Notes: generated by a model from the sequence alone, not told the origin. DNA of 64,000 nt from Dehalococcoidia bacterium (GCA_025361145.1 JANYAV010000009.1:62001-126000), one strand, 5' to 3'; numbered from the stretch's first letter, positions 35,196 through 44,111 are shown. Made by a program: numbers and translations.

Positions 35196-36329
35196 TTACC
35201 ATTGAACAAACATCGGCATCACCACATGAACGTAGTTCTCGCTGCCGACTGGCTTGATTACACCGGGGCTGCTGGGACTACTAGTTTCCAGACAGACCTG
35301 CGCTTCCTTTATTACATTGAGAACTTCCGTTAGATACTTGCCATTAAATGCGATTTTGGCCTCGTTGCCCTGCACAATGGCATCAATTTCGCCCTGATCA
35401 TCACCTATTTCTTCAGATCTGGCTGAAATGGTCATCTTGCCAGGGGTCAGTTCACCACCTGGGGCAATCATCAGCCTCACGATGCCAGTGCCATCCCTGG
35501 CAAAGATGGCGGCTGTTCGGGTGGCCCGCAGGAACTCTGTGACGTCTACTGTGGCCTTGGTGCCAATGCTGGTGGGGATCAACTGCTCATATTGTGGAAA
35601 AGTCCCCTGAATTAATTGGGACACCAATTCAATATTTTTCAATTTAAAGAGAATCTGACTTTTATTGGGATTAACCATGACCTCTACCGGCTCTTCCTGA
35701 TCGCTCATCAGACGATTAAGTTCAGCCAGGGTCTTGGCTGGAATGATGATCTCTATTTTCTGACTGACCGGTTTAGCCAGGGTGACTTTATAGACTGCCA
35801 AGCGGAAACCATCCGCGGCTGCCAGAGTGAGCATACTGCCATCAAATTTGGCGTCGATGCCCGTCAGTACTGGCCTAGACTCTTCGGATGCAGCGGCAAA
35901 GACTACCTGGGTGATGGCCTGGCGCAACGCTTCTACGTCGATGCTGCTGTTAATACCCTTATCTACCGTGGGAATAGGAGGAAAATCTTTGGCATCCATG
36001 CCGCTGATGCGGGCTTCATAGCGCGCACAACGCACGGAAAGGGTCTTGGTCTTGGGCGCCATGGCGACATCCACTTTATCTTTGGGTAAGGAGTTGATAA
36101 ACTCTGTCAGCAGTTTGGCAGGCACGGTGATGGTGCCCTCTTCTTCGATCTTGGAGCCAATCCAGCAGCTTATCGCCATTTCAAGATTAGTGGCAACTAA
36201 TTTCAAGCGCGATTGATCGGTCTCGAGCAAAATATTATTGGTGATAGGTAAGGTGGTACGGGTTGCTACAGCCCGTCCTACGATCCCCAGTCCCCAATTT
36301 AAGTTTTCTTGAAGGCAGGAAAGTTTCAC
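35196..36329 (-). CDS. dnaN: DNA polymerase III beta sliding clamp
   Basis: This 377-aa clamp encircles DNA and tethers the replicative polymerase. It opens MKLSCLQENLNWGL and has three topologically similar domains; YEARISGMDAKDFPPIP is a typical domain I-II junction, and FVQW at the end parallels the common MPMR-type tail. Start is GTG at 36329 after GGGGGTG. It is not next to dnaA or recF but beside moaC, unlike the classical origin arrangement, so it gives no evidence for oriC here. Confidence 0.95.
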   Translation of the reverse strand: MKLSCLQENLNWGLGIVGRAVATRTTLPITNNILLETDQSRLKLVATNLEMAISCWIGSKIEEEGTITVPAKLLTEFINSLPKDKVDVAMAPKTKTLSVRCARYEARISGMDAKDFPPIPTVDKGINSSIDVEALRQAITQVVFAAASEESRPVLTGIDAKFDGSMLTLAAADGFRLAVYKVTLAKPVSQKIEIIIPAKTLAELNRLMSDQEEPVEVMVNPNKSQILFKLKNIELVSQLIQGTFPQYEQLIPTSIGTKATVDVTEFLRATRTAAIFARDGTGIVRLMIAPGGELTPGKMTISARSEEIGDDQGEIDAIVQGNEAKIAFNGKYLTEVLNVIKEAQVCLETSSPSSPGVIKPVGSENYVHVVMPMFVQW

Positions 36330-36417
36330 GTTACACCCCCAACTCTCTTTAATTATGAAGCTAAAAAAACCCTTTTGTAGGGTGATTATATACTAAATAG
36401 ATGCATTTCTCAAGGGG

Positions 36418-36897
36418 TTATTCCAAGATGAAGGTTCCGCTTTTCCCCCCCGACTTTTTTATCAATCTTATGGATTCGATCCTCATTGCGCGGTCCACCG
36501 CTTTGCACATATCATAGATGGTCAGGGCGGCTACGCTGACTGCTGTTAAAGCTTCCATTTCGACACCAGTCTTGCCGGTATTTTTGACTGTGGCGGTAAT
36601 AAGGACGACATTACGCTTTTGATCCATCTCGAGTTCCACTCTGATCTCATTAAGTAGTAAAGGATGACAAAGCGGAATAAGATGGGGCGTTTGCTTGGCG
36701 GCCATCACGCCGGCCAACTGAGCTACAGTCAGGACATCCCCCTTGGCGATTTCTCCCCCCTTGATCAGCGCCAGGGTCACAGCTTTCATTTTGACTTCGC
36801 CTTTGGCTACCGCTTCCCGCAGCGTGTCGGCTTTACCGGAAACATCCACCATCTTCGGCTTTCCCTTTTCATCTAGATGGCTCAGTTTCTTCGCCAT
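36418..36897 (-). CDS. moaC: Cyclic pyranopterin monophosphate synthase MoaC
   Basis: This 159-aa enzyme completes the first step of molybdenum cofactor synthesis, using the product of MoaA. Motifs include MVDVSGK at the start, [15 protein letters not shown] in the middle, [23 protein letters not shown] and a final KSGG-type end. I chose the ATG at 36897 ([12 protein letters not shown]) since it matches family N-termini and has a GGCGG ribosome site; an upstream in-frame ATG would overlap moaA. Confidence 0.95.
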   Translation of the reverse strand: MAKKLSHLDEKGKPKMVDVSGKADTLREAVAKGEVKMKAVTLALIKGGEIAKGDVLTVAQLAGVMAAKQTPHLIPLCHPLLLNEIRVELEMDQKRNVVLITATVKNTGKTGVEMEALTAVSVAALTIYDMCKAVDRAMRIESIRLIKKSGGKSGTFILE

Positions 36898-36949
36898 TTT
36901 CTTCCGCCTTTTATTAATATTCTTATAAGGTAACAGCTCGAAGCTTCCC

Positions 36950-37945
36950 TTATCCTCCAACCTGACAAAACGGCCTATCGTTGGGCTTGTTACCTTCACT
37001 CAGGTGGTGTTCCATCGGTTTGGCCGTCACCGCCAGCTGAATTAACTCTTTTAGCTTGTCCCCAGATATTCCGCCGCGCAGAGGCTCCCGTAGATCAATC
37101 ATGGTTTCAGACATCAAGCAGGGCCGCAGCTTGCCGTCAGCCGTTAAGCGCAGTCGACTGCAACTAAAACAGAAATGCTCGCTGAGGGCGGAAATGAACC
37201 CGATAGTGCCCTTGGCGTCCGGTAATTTATAATATTTGGCCGGGCCGTTGCCCCACTGGTGTTTGTAAGGTTCCATCTTTCCCAATGGATCGATGCGATG
37301 TTTTAACTCACGGGTGGTCAAACCGGAAGGAGTCTCGCCATCGTGACCGGTGAAAGGCATCAACTCAATAAAACGCACATGCCAACCCTCTTCCACTGTC
37401 TTACGGGCAAAGTCTAGAATTTCATCGTCATTGACCCCAGCCATGACGACGACATTAATTTTCACCGGATTCAATCCGATTTCCTGGGCGGTCTTGATGC
37501 CTACAAGCACATTGTTGATGTCCCCGCCTTGATCCACTCCCCGGCAAATTTTTTTAAACCTCTCCGGCTTAAGTGTATCCAGACTGACATTGACCCTGTG
37601 CAAACCGGCTTTCTTGAGCTCAGCAGCGTTCTTCGCTAGAAAAATAGCGTTGGTGGTCATAGCTATGTCCTCGATGCCCGGAATCTGTGCGATTCCCCGT
37701 ACAAAATTAGTTATGCCCAACCTGACCAGCGGTTCACCGCCGGTGATACGAATCTTAGATATCCCCAGCTCGGCCGAGGCGCGGATTATAGTTAAAAGCT
37801 CTTCGTAACTTAAAATATCGCTGTGGGACATCCATTTCACGCCTTCTTCAGGCATACAGTAGACACAGCGCAGATTACAGCGGTCGGTCACTGCTACCCG
37901 CAGATAATTGATGGGGCGTTGAAATGAATCTGATAAACCAGTCAT
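36950..37945 (-). CDS. moaA: GTP 3',8-cyclase MoaA (radical SAM)
   Basis: This 331-aa enzyme converts GTP to 3',8-cyclo-GTP with two 4Fe-4S clusters. The SAM cluster is CNLRCVYC (Cys23, 27, 30); the C-terminal cluster uses [10 protein letters not shown] and the later LRPCL. The last residues are VGG, the conserved Gly-Gly tail needed for turnover. AAGGTG lies upstream of the ATG. moaC follows after 52 nt. Confidence 0.97.
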   Translation of the reverse strand: MTGLSDSFQRPINYLRVAVTDRCNLRCVYCMPEEGVKWMSHSDILSYEELLTIIRASAELGISKIRITGGEPLVRLGITNFVRGIAQIPGIEDIAMTTNAIFLAKNAAELKKAGLHRVNVSLDTLKPERFKKICRGVDQGGDINNVLVGIKTAQEIGLNPVKINVVVMAGVNDDEILDFARKTVEEGWHVRFIELMPFTGHDGETPSGLTTRELKHRIDPLGKMEPYKHQWGNGPAKYYKLPDAKGTIGFISALSEHFCFSCSRLRLTADGKLRPCLMSETMIDLREPLRGGISGDKLKELIQLAVTAKPMEHHLSEGNKPNDRPFCQVGG

Positions 37946-37984
37946 GTGAGCACCTTCGTATAGTTTCGAGTTTCAAGTTTTGAT

Positions 37985-38145
37985 TAATTTGATTAAAGAG
38001 TTAAATTAAAAACAAAAACTAAATCCGAAGCACTAATATCAAAATACTAAACAATCTCTAACTTCTAATATCTAATAACCAAAATGTTTGATAATGTTTT
38101 TAATTTTGGTCATTATAATTTGTTTCGGATTTCGAATTTATCTCA
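37985..38145. repeat. AT-rich dispersed intergenic repeat (second copy)
   Basis: This low-complexity stretch has CTAATATC-type repeats and ends with TTTGTTTCGGATTTCGAA, whose complement matches the element at 3784. No coding or regulatory signal. It may be the same dispersed family in opposite orientation. Confidence 0.45.
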
Positions 38146-38151
38146 ATTATA

Positions 38152-38751
38152 TCACTTCGCAGCCCATTCCTGCAGGAGCAGGCGTGCTTTGGTGGCGGCT
38201 CTGGCGCGGTGGCTGATGCGGTTTTTAACCTTAGCGGACAATTCCGCCATTGTTTGTTTCAACTCAGGAAAACAGAAAATGGGATCATACCCAAAACCCT
38301 CGGCTCCCCGGGGAGTAAAAGTGATCAAACCCTCGCAAATGCCCTCGCAATACTCGATCTGGCTCTCAGTCCGAGCCATAGCGATTACACAGCGAAAGCG
38401 AGCGCTGCGCTGTTTTTCAGGCACGTTTTTAAGTTTGTTCAAAAGGAATTCTACTCTGCGCTCATCTGAGGCGCCCTCACCCGCGTATCGTGAAGATCTG
38501 AGGCCAGGCTCGCCGTTGAGGGCGTCCACTTCCAGTCCGGAATCGTCAGCCAAGGTCAGCAGCCCGGAGGCTTTAAAGAAAGCAGCAGCCTTGATACGCG
38601 CGTTTTCCTGGTAAGTCTTGCCGTTTTCCTCAACATCCAGTCTAATTCCCAGTTCTTTGGGTGTCACTAGTTCATAGGGCAGGCCCTGCAGCAATTCTTG
38701 AAATTCGCGTACTTTGCCCTGGTTGTTGGTGGCGATCAGTAGTTTTGGCAT
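38152..38751 (-). CDS. rdgB: XTP/dITP pyrophosphatase, RdgB/HAM1 family
   Basis: This 199-aa house-cleaning enzyme hydrolyses non-canonical purine NTPs. MPKLLIATNNQGKVREF binds the triphosphate, TLADDSGLEVDALNG carries metal and base contacts, and GYDPIFC and SHRARA complete the site. AAAGGA lies just before the ATG. The stop falls at the edge of the AT-rich repeat. cobO is 11 nt upstream, so the two are co-transcribed. Confidence 0.95.
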   Translation of the reverse strand: MPKLLIATNNQGKVREFQELLQGLPYELVTPKELGIRLDVEENGKTYQENARIKAAAFFKASGLLTLADDSGLEVDALNGEPGLRSSRYAGEGASDERRVEFLLNKLKNVPEKQRSARFRCVIAMARTESQIEYCEGICEGLITFTPRGAEGFGYDPIFCFPELKQTMAELSAKVKNRISHRARAATKARLLLQEWAAK

Positions 38752-38762
38752 GAGTGTCCTTT

Positions 38763-39326
38763 TTAAAAGTCTATTCCCTTCCGGGCCGGCAGCCCCGCGT
38801 CAAATGGATGTTTAATTTTAACCATCTCGGTCACCAGATCGGCGGCCTCCACCAGGCGTGTATCGGCCTTCCTACCTGTTAGTATCAAATCAAGTTTTAA
38901 CGGTTTTTCCCTGATCACCTGCAGAACATCTTCTACTGAAATCATCTTAAAGGCAGCGGCCACATTAATCTCGTCCAGCACCACCAGATCGAAATTTCCA
39001 CTCAGGATGTCTTGCCGGGCAGCAGCCAATGCCAGCGCCGCCTGCTCTTTTTGCTCAGCCTGGACCTTTTCCGGAAAAACGAAGTTTTCGCTACCAAAGC
39101 TTTTAACGGTTACTCCCGGGAGCCCTGTCAGAACCTTGCGTTCACCGTATGAATAATCGCCTTTCATGAAAAATATCACGGAAATCCGCAGATCATGGCC
39201 TACCGCCCGCATGATCGTCCCCAGGGCGGCTGTGGTTTTGCCCTTGCCATCACCTGTAAAAACCTGTACCAGTCCTCTCGGAGCTGGTTTTTGGCTAAGA
39301 TCACGTTTAGTAATTTTTTCTGTCAT
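38763..39326 (-). CDS. cobO: Cob(I)yrinic acid a,c-diamide adenosyltransferase (CobO/BtuR)
   Basis: This 187-aa enzyme adds the adenosyl group of ATP to cobalt in corrinoids. The P-loop is TGDGKGKTTAALG, DLVVLDEIN is the second ATP motif, and LTGRKA a conserved loop. It serves either de novo cobamide synthesis or salvage; no other cob genes are near. It diverges from hisA with 51 bp between starts. Confidence 0.94.
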   Translation of the reverse strand: MTEKITKRDLSQKPAPRGLVQVFTGDGKGKTTAALGTIMRAVGHDLRISVIFFMKGDYSYGERKVLTGLPGVTVKSFGSENFVFPEKVQAEQKEQAALALAAARQDILSGNFDLVVLDEINVAAAFKMISVEDVLQVIREKPLKLDLILTGRKADTRLVEAADLVTEMVKIKHPFDAGLPARKGIDF

Positions 39327-39336
39327 AAAATAATGT

Positions 39337-39342
39337 TATAAT
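39337..39342 (+). promoter_or_regulatory. -10 box of hisA
   Basis: TATAAT with TGTCAT about 16 nt upstream. Predicted transcription start near 39349, leaving about 29 nt with GGAG before the hisA start. Confidence 0.55.
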
Positions 39343-39377
39343 AACAATCACTAAAATACCAGAACCGGAGAAAAACT

Positions 39378-40094
39378 ATCGATATTATTCCAGCCATAGA
39401 CCTGCGCAACGGCAAATGTGTCCGCCTTTTTCAGGGTGACTACGCTAAAGAGACGATTTATAACGACTACCCGCTGGCAGTAGCCCTGCGCTGGCAAACC
39501 GAAGGCGCACAACGAATCCATATCATTGATCTGGACGGCGCAGCCGCCGGTGACGTGGTCAACTTCGATGTCATAGAGAACATCGCCAACGCTGTTCTGG
39601 TCCCCACCCAATTAGGCGGCGGCATCCGTACCCTGGAAACTATCACCCGCGTTTTAAAAGCTGGAGTTGAACGCATTATACTGGGCACCATAGCAGTAGA
39701 AAATCCCGAACTGGTGAAAGCCGCCTGCGCTAAATATGCCGATGCAATAATCGTAAGCATTGATGCCCGGGATGGTCAGGTGGCCACCCGCGGCTGGCTG
39801 CAAGGCACTACTTTAAGTGCGATTGAACTCGCCAAAAACATGGCCGGATTGGGTGTAAAACGTTTTATATATACGGACATTTCCCGCGACGGCACACTCA
39901 GCGGCCCCAACTATGCCGGCATAACTGAATTGATCGACTCAGTGGGGCTGCCGATCATCGCCGCCGGCGGTATTTCGTCTCTGGAAAACTTGCGGATCTT
40001 AAATAGCCTGGGCGTAGAAGGGGCGATCATCGGCAAAGCCCTCTATACCGGCGATATCGACCTCCGCGAGGCCGTCGCCCTTTCCAACGAGTAA
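39378..40094 (+). CDS. hisA: ProFAR isomerase HisA, with an apparent AUC start codon
   Basis: HisA isomerises ProFAR to PRFAR in histidine synthesis. The 238-aa TIM barrel has the catalytic aspartates in DIIPAIDLRNGK and YTDISRDGTLSG, and GGGIRTLE / IAAGGISS phosphate loops. Family N-termini are xIIPAIDL, which places the start at ATC 39378-39380; GGAG lies 7 nt before it. The in-frame sequence back to a TAA has no ATG, GTG or TTG. Starting at the first in-frame GTG (39555) would lose 59 residues and a catalytic Asp. hisI converges from the other side. Confidence 0.93.
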   Translation: MDIIPAIDLRNGKCVRLFQGDYAKETIYNDYPLAVALRWQTEGAQRIHIIDLDGAAAGDVVNFDVIENIANAVLVPTQLGGGIRTLETITRVLKAGVERIILGTIAVENPELVKAACAKYADAIIVSIDARDGQVATRGWLQGTTLSAIELAKNMAGLGVKRFIYTDISRDGTLSGPNYAGITELIDSVGLPIIAAGGISSLENLRILNSLGVEGAIIGKALYTGDIDLREAVALSNE

Positions 40095-40097
40095 GGT

Positions 40098-40508
40098 CTA
40101 CGGGTTAACGTTCTCCAGCCCCCCGGTCTGCATATCCAGACGCCGGTAATAGCAGTTGCGGGCCTCGCCCTTTTTATTTTTGGTATGGCAGATTCCTCCC
40201 CTCCTAGGTCTCACCTTGTAGAGCAGAGAGTTCTGTTCGCAGTTAACATACACTTCCAGTAAATCGAAAGTCTCACCGGAAGTCTTGCCCTTTTCCCAGA
40301 GTTCATTGCGGGAAGTGGACCAGAAAACCGCTGTGCGCGTCTGCACCGCCAGTTTTAAGGTCTGCTGATTAGTATAGGCCACCAAGATCAATTCATTGGT
40401 ATCGATATTCTGCACTGCCACCGGTATCACATCGGGGCATTTCTGCGCCACTTTGGACAACTTGCTGAAATCCAGTTGTAGTTTATTGCCTTCTTCTAAT
40501 TGATTCAT
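40098..40508 (-). CDS. hisI: Phosphoribosyl-AMP cyclohydrolase HisI
   Basis: This 136-aa zinc enzyme opens the purine ring of PR-AMP in histidine synthesis. NELWEKGKTSG, and the zinc ligands near the C-terminus in NCEQNSLLYKV and GGICHT, are canonical. No HisE domain is fused. AAAGGTGAAAT precedes the ATG. Convergent with hisA, 3 nt apart. Confidence 0.95.
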   Translation of the reverse strand: MNQLEEGNKLQLDFSKLSKVAQKCPDVIPVAVQNIDTNELILVAYTNQQTLKLAVQTRTAVFWSTSRNELWEKGKTSGETFDLLEVYVNCEQNSLLYKVRPRRGGICHTKNKKGEARNCYYRRLDMQTGGLENVNP

Positions 40509-40552
40509 ATTTCACCTTTAACTCAAAATTCGAAAGTAGAAGCTTGGTGTAT

Positions 40553-41482
40553 TTACGGTACCGGCAATTCAACAACCGGCCGGGGTAGTACCGACACGGG
40601 ATATTTATCTGGCTGTTCTGCCTGTAAAACGTTCTTTAGGGCCGCCAGCGCCACCTCCAACTGCTTGTCATCCGGTTCACGGGTGCTTAATTTTTGCAAC
40701 CACAAGCCGGGAGTCAGTAGAATTTTCATGATGGGATTGCCACAATGCCGTGAGGTAAAATAAATAAATTCATAACCCATGGCCGCGATGACCGGCAGCA
40801 GAACAACCCGGGAAGCTACTATCCAATAAATACTCGGTTTAAACGCGGAAAACACAGAAAAGACCAGTATCGCGATGATCAAAACAGCAAAAAGAAAACT
40901 AGTACCGCAGCGTGGGTTGGCTGTGCTGTATTTGCGAGCGTATTCCACTTCCAGGGGATCGCCGCCCTCATAGGTATTAATGGCTTTATGTTCGGCGCCA
41001 TGATATTCAAAAACCCTTTTTATATCCTTCATAAAGGACATTAGCGCCAGGTAAAGGATAAACAAAATGACCCTTATTAGGCCCTCGATTAGATTAAAAA
41101 CAACGCCCGTTGCGGAAGGTTCGATACGCTGTGCCACAAAAAACGGAATAAAAAAGAAGACCCCCACTGAAAAAACCATCGCAACTATGATGATGCCCCA
41201 CATCTTCCACCCTGAGAGTTCTACTTGCTCTTCTTCCAGCGCCACATTGGCGGAATTCATCAGTGTTTGAATGCCCAGCACCAGTGACTCAATCAACGCG
41301 AGAATGCCCCGCACGAGCGGAGTTTTTCTCCAGAAGCCTGTATAAAATGAATGCAGAATCTGGCTATCGATCCCGATCTCCCCGTTGGGGTGCCGGGTAG
41401 CTGTAGCCAGTGTATTTTTACCGCGCATCATTACACCTTCAATGACCGCCTGTCCGCCGTAATAAAACTTCTTCTCAGCCAT
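40553..41482 (-). CDS. DUF1385 membrane protein
   Basis: This 309-aa protein opens MAEKKFYYGGQAVIEGVMMRG, the DUF1385 signature. It has about four TM helices, and YHGAEHKAINTYE plus NPRCGTSF in the centre are conserved potential metal or catalytic residues. Function is unknown; it often lies beside rpmE and prfA in Firmicutes and Chloroflexota, as here. I chose the ATG at 41482 because AGGGAG lies 6 nt upstream. Confidence 0.9.
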   Translation of the reverse strand: MAEKKFYYGGQAVIEGVMMRGKNTLATATRHPNGEIGIDSQILHSFYTGFWRKTPLVRGILALIESLVLGIQTLMNSANVALEEEQVELSGWKMWGIIIVAMVFSVGVFFFIPFFVAQRIEPSATGVVFNLIEGLIRVILFILYLALMSFMKDIKRVFEYHGAEHKAINTYEGGDPLEVEYARKYSTANPRCGTSFLFAVLIIAILVFSVFSAFKPSIYWIVASRVVLLPVIAAMGYEFIYFTSRHCGNPIMKILLTPGLWLQKLSTREPDDKQLEVALAALKNVLQAEQPDKYPVSVLPRPVVELPVP

Positions 41483-41500
41483 GCATCTCCCTAAAAACAA

Positions 41501-41529
41501 AAAGGAGCGGGAATATACTCCGCTCCTTT
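41501..41529 (-). terminator. Terminator after rpmE
   Basis: On the minus strand AAAGGAGCGG pairs with CCGCTCCTTT and is followed by TTTGTTTTTAG. It lies between rpmE and the DUF1385 gene. Confidence 0.88.
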
Positions 41530-41549
41530 AATGATAAGCTTTAAAAGGT

Positions 41550-41756
41550 CTATTTGTCCAACTTGTAGCGCTGCTTGAACCGCTCCACTCGACCGGCAGT
41601 ATCAATCATTTTGCGTTCGCCGGTGAAGAAGGGATGGCATTTGGCGCAAAGCTCAACTCTGAGCTGCTTCTTGGTTGAACCGATTGTGAAAGTGTTACCG
41701 CAGGAGCAAACTACCTGGGCATCTTCAAAAAATTTAGGATGAATCTTTTCTTTCAT
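41550..41756 (-). CDS. rpmE: 50S ribosomal protein L31
   Basis: This 68-aa protein is the zinc-binding (C+) form: CSCGNTF and CAKCHPFFTG give the CxC/CxxC zinc knuckle. HPKFFEDAQV is the usual N-terminal signature. Last of the rplU-rpmA-rpmE cluster, 4 nt after rpmA. Confidence 0.97.
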   Translation of the reverse strand: MKEKIHPKFFEDAQVVCSCGNTFTIGSTKKQLRVELCAKCHPFFTGERKMIDTAGRVERFKQRYKLDK

Positions 41757-41760
41757 TTTT

Positions 41761-42018
41761 TTATTCTTCAGCGTAAACGCTGACCTTCTTTTTAATATTA
41801 GTTAAATGTTCGAATTTAACCTTTCCATCGATCAAGGAATAGATAGTATAGTCCTTACCCAGACCGACATTTTTGCCGGGATGGATCCTGGTACCGCGCT
41901 GGCGCAGAATAATAGTACCGGATAGAACTGACTCGCCATCATATCTCTTAACGCCAAGTCTCTTGGCTACACTATCGCGACCGTTAACTGAACTGCCGCC
42001 ACCTTTTTTATGAGCCAC
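41761..42018 (-). CDS. rpmA: 50S ribosomal protein L27
   Basis: This 85-aa protein begins [16 protein letters not shown], the flexible tail that reaches the peptidyl-transferase centre, then [10 protein letters not shown] and [10 protein letters not shown]. No Firmicutes-type cleavable extension is seen. It follows rplU by 13 nt. Confidence 0.98.
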   Translation of the reverse strand: MAHKKGGGSSVNGRDSVAKRLGVKRYDGESVLSGTIILRQRGTRIHPGKNVGLGKDYTIYSLIDGKVKFEHLTNIKKKVSVYAEE

Positions 42019-42031
42019 TTAAATCACCTCT

Positions 42032-42364
42032 TTAGTTTTTGTTCGCGCCCGGAACCACGATGTCTTTGATGCTGAGCCGGGTGTATTTTGCACGATGACC
42101 GGTCTTCTTGGTGTAATGATCTTTATGTTTAAACCTCAAGACAATGATCTTATCGCCTTTATGCAGACCCTGAGAAGTCGCGGTGACTTTAGCGCCCTCG
42201 ATAACCGGGGTGCCGACCGTGATTTTAGAATCGTCCGCGATTAAAAGGACCTTGTCGAATTCGACCGTCTCGCCTTCTTTAACATCAGCCATCAGATCTA
42301 CATCTACCGTTTGACCGGCAGAGACCTTATACTGTTTCCCAACTGCTTCAATAATAGCGTAAAT
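42032..42364 (-). CDS. rplU: 50S ribosomal protein L21, with an apparent AUU start codon
   Basis: This protein of 110 aa has YAIIEAVGKQYKVSAGQ at its N-terminus and FKHKDHYTKKTGHR near the C-terminus. Family members start MYAII. The codon at that Met position is ATT (42362-42364), with GGAGG exactly 6 nt before it. The nearest in-frame alternative is a TTG at 42388, which has no ribosome site and would make the GGAGG part of the coding region. AUU initiation is the simplest reading. Confidence 0.95.
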   Translation of the reverse strand: MYAIIEAVGKQYKVSAGQTVDVDLMADVKEGETVEFDKVLLIADDSKITVGTPVIEGAKVTATSQGLHKGDKIIVLRFKHKDHYTKKTGHRAKYTRLSIKDIVVPGANKN

Positions 42365-42394
42365 GGCACACCTCCATAAAAACAACAACTCTTT

Positions 42395-42424
42395 ATTTTA
42401 ACAGAATTGCTGATGGTTTGGCAA
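42395..42424 (-). promoter_or_regulatory. Promoter of the rplU-rpmA-rpmE operon
   Basis: TTGCCA (42419-42424), 18-nt spacer, TAAAAT (42395-42400) on the minus strand, giving a leader of about 24 nt with GGAGG before the AUU. Confidence 0.65.
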
Positions 42425-42445
42425 TCCGCTGTTTATAACAACAAA

Positions 42446-42468
42446 AATCAGGCACCCACGGCCTGATT
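42446..42468 (-). terminator. Terminator of the acyltransferase-coaE unit
   Basis: On the minus strand AATCAGGC / GCCTGATT with loop CGTGGGT, followed by TTTGTTG. It lies 118 nt past the coaE stop. Confidence 0.82.
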
Positions 42469-42586
42469 AACGGCTTTCAACCCGCATTGGATATCATATA
42501 ATATTTCGCTGCGAGTTTCAAATTTAACAGCTTCTAGCTTCAATATTTTGAGATTTATTTGGTTATAGTCTCCTGGTTATGGGTTA

Positions 42587-43177
42587 TTATAGCTCTTCCC
42601 ACAACTTCTCGATCTTAGCTTTCAGTTCGTCTTTATCGCCATTATTCAAGATAATGGATAAATTGTCTTTAACCCGACCTTCAACCGACGGTTGATTTGC
42701 CATGCGCGCCAGGGCTTCCGCCTCACTAACGCCCCGATCTTTAAGCCGCTCCAATATAATATCCTTTGAGGATTTGACCACCCATACACCGGCCGCACTG
42801 CTCATGAAGGGGGCTTCGGCTTCGGCAAGTATTGCCATTTCAATAAAGACCGCCTTCACTCCCTGTTTTTTATATTCCTGCAACAAACCGTCTACCACAC
42901 TATCCACCCTGGGATGTATGATCTGGTTTAATTTGAGCAGAGCTTCGGGATTATTGAAAACGATCCTGCCCAGTTTGGCCCGGTCTATGCTTCCCTGGTC
43001 TGTCAAAATATCCTGTCCAAAAACCTCAACCGTTTCAATAAACGCCGGTTTGCCAGGATCCAGCGCCTGCCGCGCCAATAAGTCTGAATCTATCACCACC
43101 GCGCCCAGTTCCTTCAGAATAGCGCCTGCCGTGCTCTTGCCGCTGCCTATGCCGCCGGTCAAAATAATAATTTTCAT
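42587..43177 (-). CDS. coaE: Dephospho-CoA kinase CoaE
   Basis: This 196-aa kinase phosphorylates dephospho-CoA, the last step of CoA synthesis. P-loop GGIGSGKSTAG, DSDLLARQ for substrate, and RLKDRGVSEAEA as lid region. The ATG at 43177 overlaps the acyltransferase stop (ATGA), which marks the correct start; an upstream in-frame ATG would extend into that gene. Confidence 0.95.
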   Translation of the reverse strand: MKIIILTGGIGSGKSTAGAILKELGAVVIDSDLLARQALDPGKPAFIETVEVFGQDILTDQGSIDRAKLGRIVFNNPEALLKLNQIIHPRVDSVVDGLLQEYKKQGVKAVFIEMAILAEAEAPFMSSAAGVWVVKSSKDIILERLKDRGVSEAEALARMANQPSVEGRVKDNLSIILNNGDKDELKAKIEKLWEEL

Positions 43178-44028
43178 TCTTCCAGGACCACCCATTGTTC
43201 CGGGTATTTCCGGATATATTTTTCCATAACGGCCGCCAGCGATTCCAAATTTTCTCGTTCTGCCTGATCGCGGTCGCCACTGCGGGACTGTTTTAAAGAC
43301 GGCTCAATAAAGATAGAGCTAATGCCGCCCGGCCCGCGCAGGCCGAAAATCGGGACAATCGCCGCGCCGGTGCGCAGAGCCAGGTCAACCGCCCCTACCG
43401 GAAAGGCAGTTTCTTGACCCAAAAATTGAATTTTTATGCCCGTCCCATTAAGGTCCCGATCGCAGACCAGGGTAACAATGCCACCACGCCGCAGGGTTTG
43501 TATCCCCTCTCTCATGGCGCTGATGCCTACCGGAAAAATCCTCACCCTCTTTGCCCGCCTAAGGCTGGCCAGTTTCTCCAGAAATGGCGCGTTGTCAAAG
43601 GCTTCTACCAAAATCATCATATCAAATCCGCGGGAGGCCACCACATGCGCTCCAAACTCGTAGTTCCCCAGATGGGCAGTGGCGATGATCACGCCCTTAC
43701 CTTCTTTGAGCGACTGGGTCAAATGATCAATGCCTTCGATTATGACTTTGCCGTCAAGCTTCTCCAGATTTATTTGAGGAAGCTTAATTAAATCAAAATA
43801 ATTTTTCGCCGCGTTTTTAAAGACCTGACGTGTTTTGCTTCTAATTTCACTTTTATTAGCGCCCACGCCCATCGCACGTTTAAGATTGTGGCCGACTTTC
43901 TTGCGGCGGCCGGCTGACAGCAAGTAAAAAATCTCGCCACCGCACCCAGCTAAATAATAGCCGAAGCTCATCGGAATAATCCGCGCGAAAAAGGCCGCCA
44001 CGCACAGACTGTAATACTTAAGATTCAT
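43174..44028 (-). CDS. LpxL/HtrB-type lysophospholipid acyltransferase
   Basis: This 284-aa membrane acyltransferase has catalytic motif HLGNYE (HX4D/E), FPVG and CDRDLNGTG. It resembles lipid A acyltransferases, and also mycobacterial phosphatidylinositol-mannoside acyltransferases. No LPS genes are in the window, and most Chloroflexota lack LPS, so acylation of a glycolipid is likelier. It is the first gene of a unit with coaE and diverges from amrS. Confidence 0.85.
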   Translation of the reverse strand: MNLKYYSLCVAAFFARIIPMSFGYYLAGCGGEIFYLLSAGRRKKVGHNLKRAMGVGANKSEIRSKTRQVFKNAAKNYFDLIKLPQINLEKLDGKVIIEGIDHLTQSLKEGKGVIIATAHLGNYEFGAHVVASRGFDMMILVEAFDNAPFLEKLASLRRAKRVRIFPVGISAMREGIQTLRRGGIVTLVCDRDLNGTGIKIQFLGQETAFPVGAVDLALRTGAAIVPIFGLRGPGGISSIFIEPSLKQSRSGDRDQAERENLESLAAVMEKYIRKYPEQWVVLEE

Positions 44029-44111
44029 ATTTTTCCATTCAACTCATTTCTTAACTTGTAGTCTAAAGGATGACTCGATATTCTTCAACACTTGAAGCTC
44101 AAAACGGATGC

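Noticed and set aside
35196-36329. Replication origin next to dnaN
   Set aside because: No dnaA, recF or gyrB gene and no cluster of DnaA boxes was seen beside it.
36898-36999. Longer moaC from an upstream ATG
   Set aside because: It would add 34 residues not found in the family, overlap moaA and lack the ribosome site seen before 36897.
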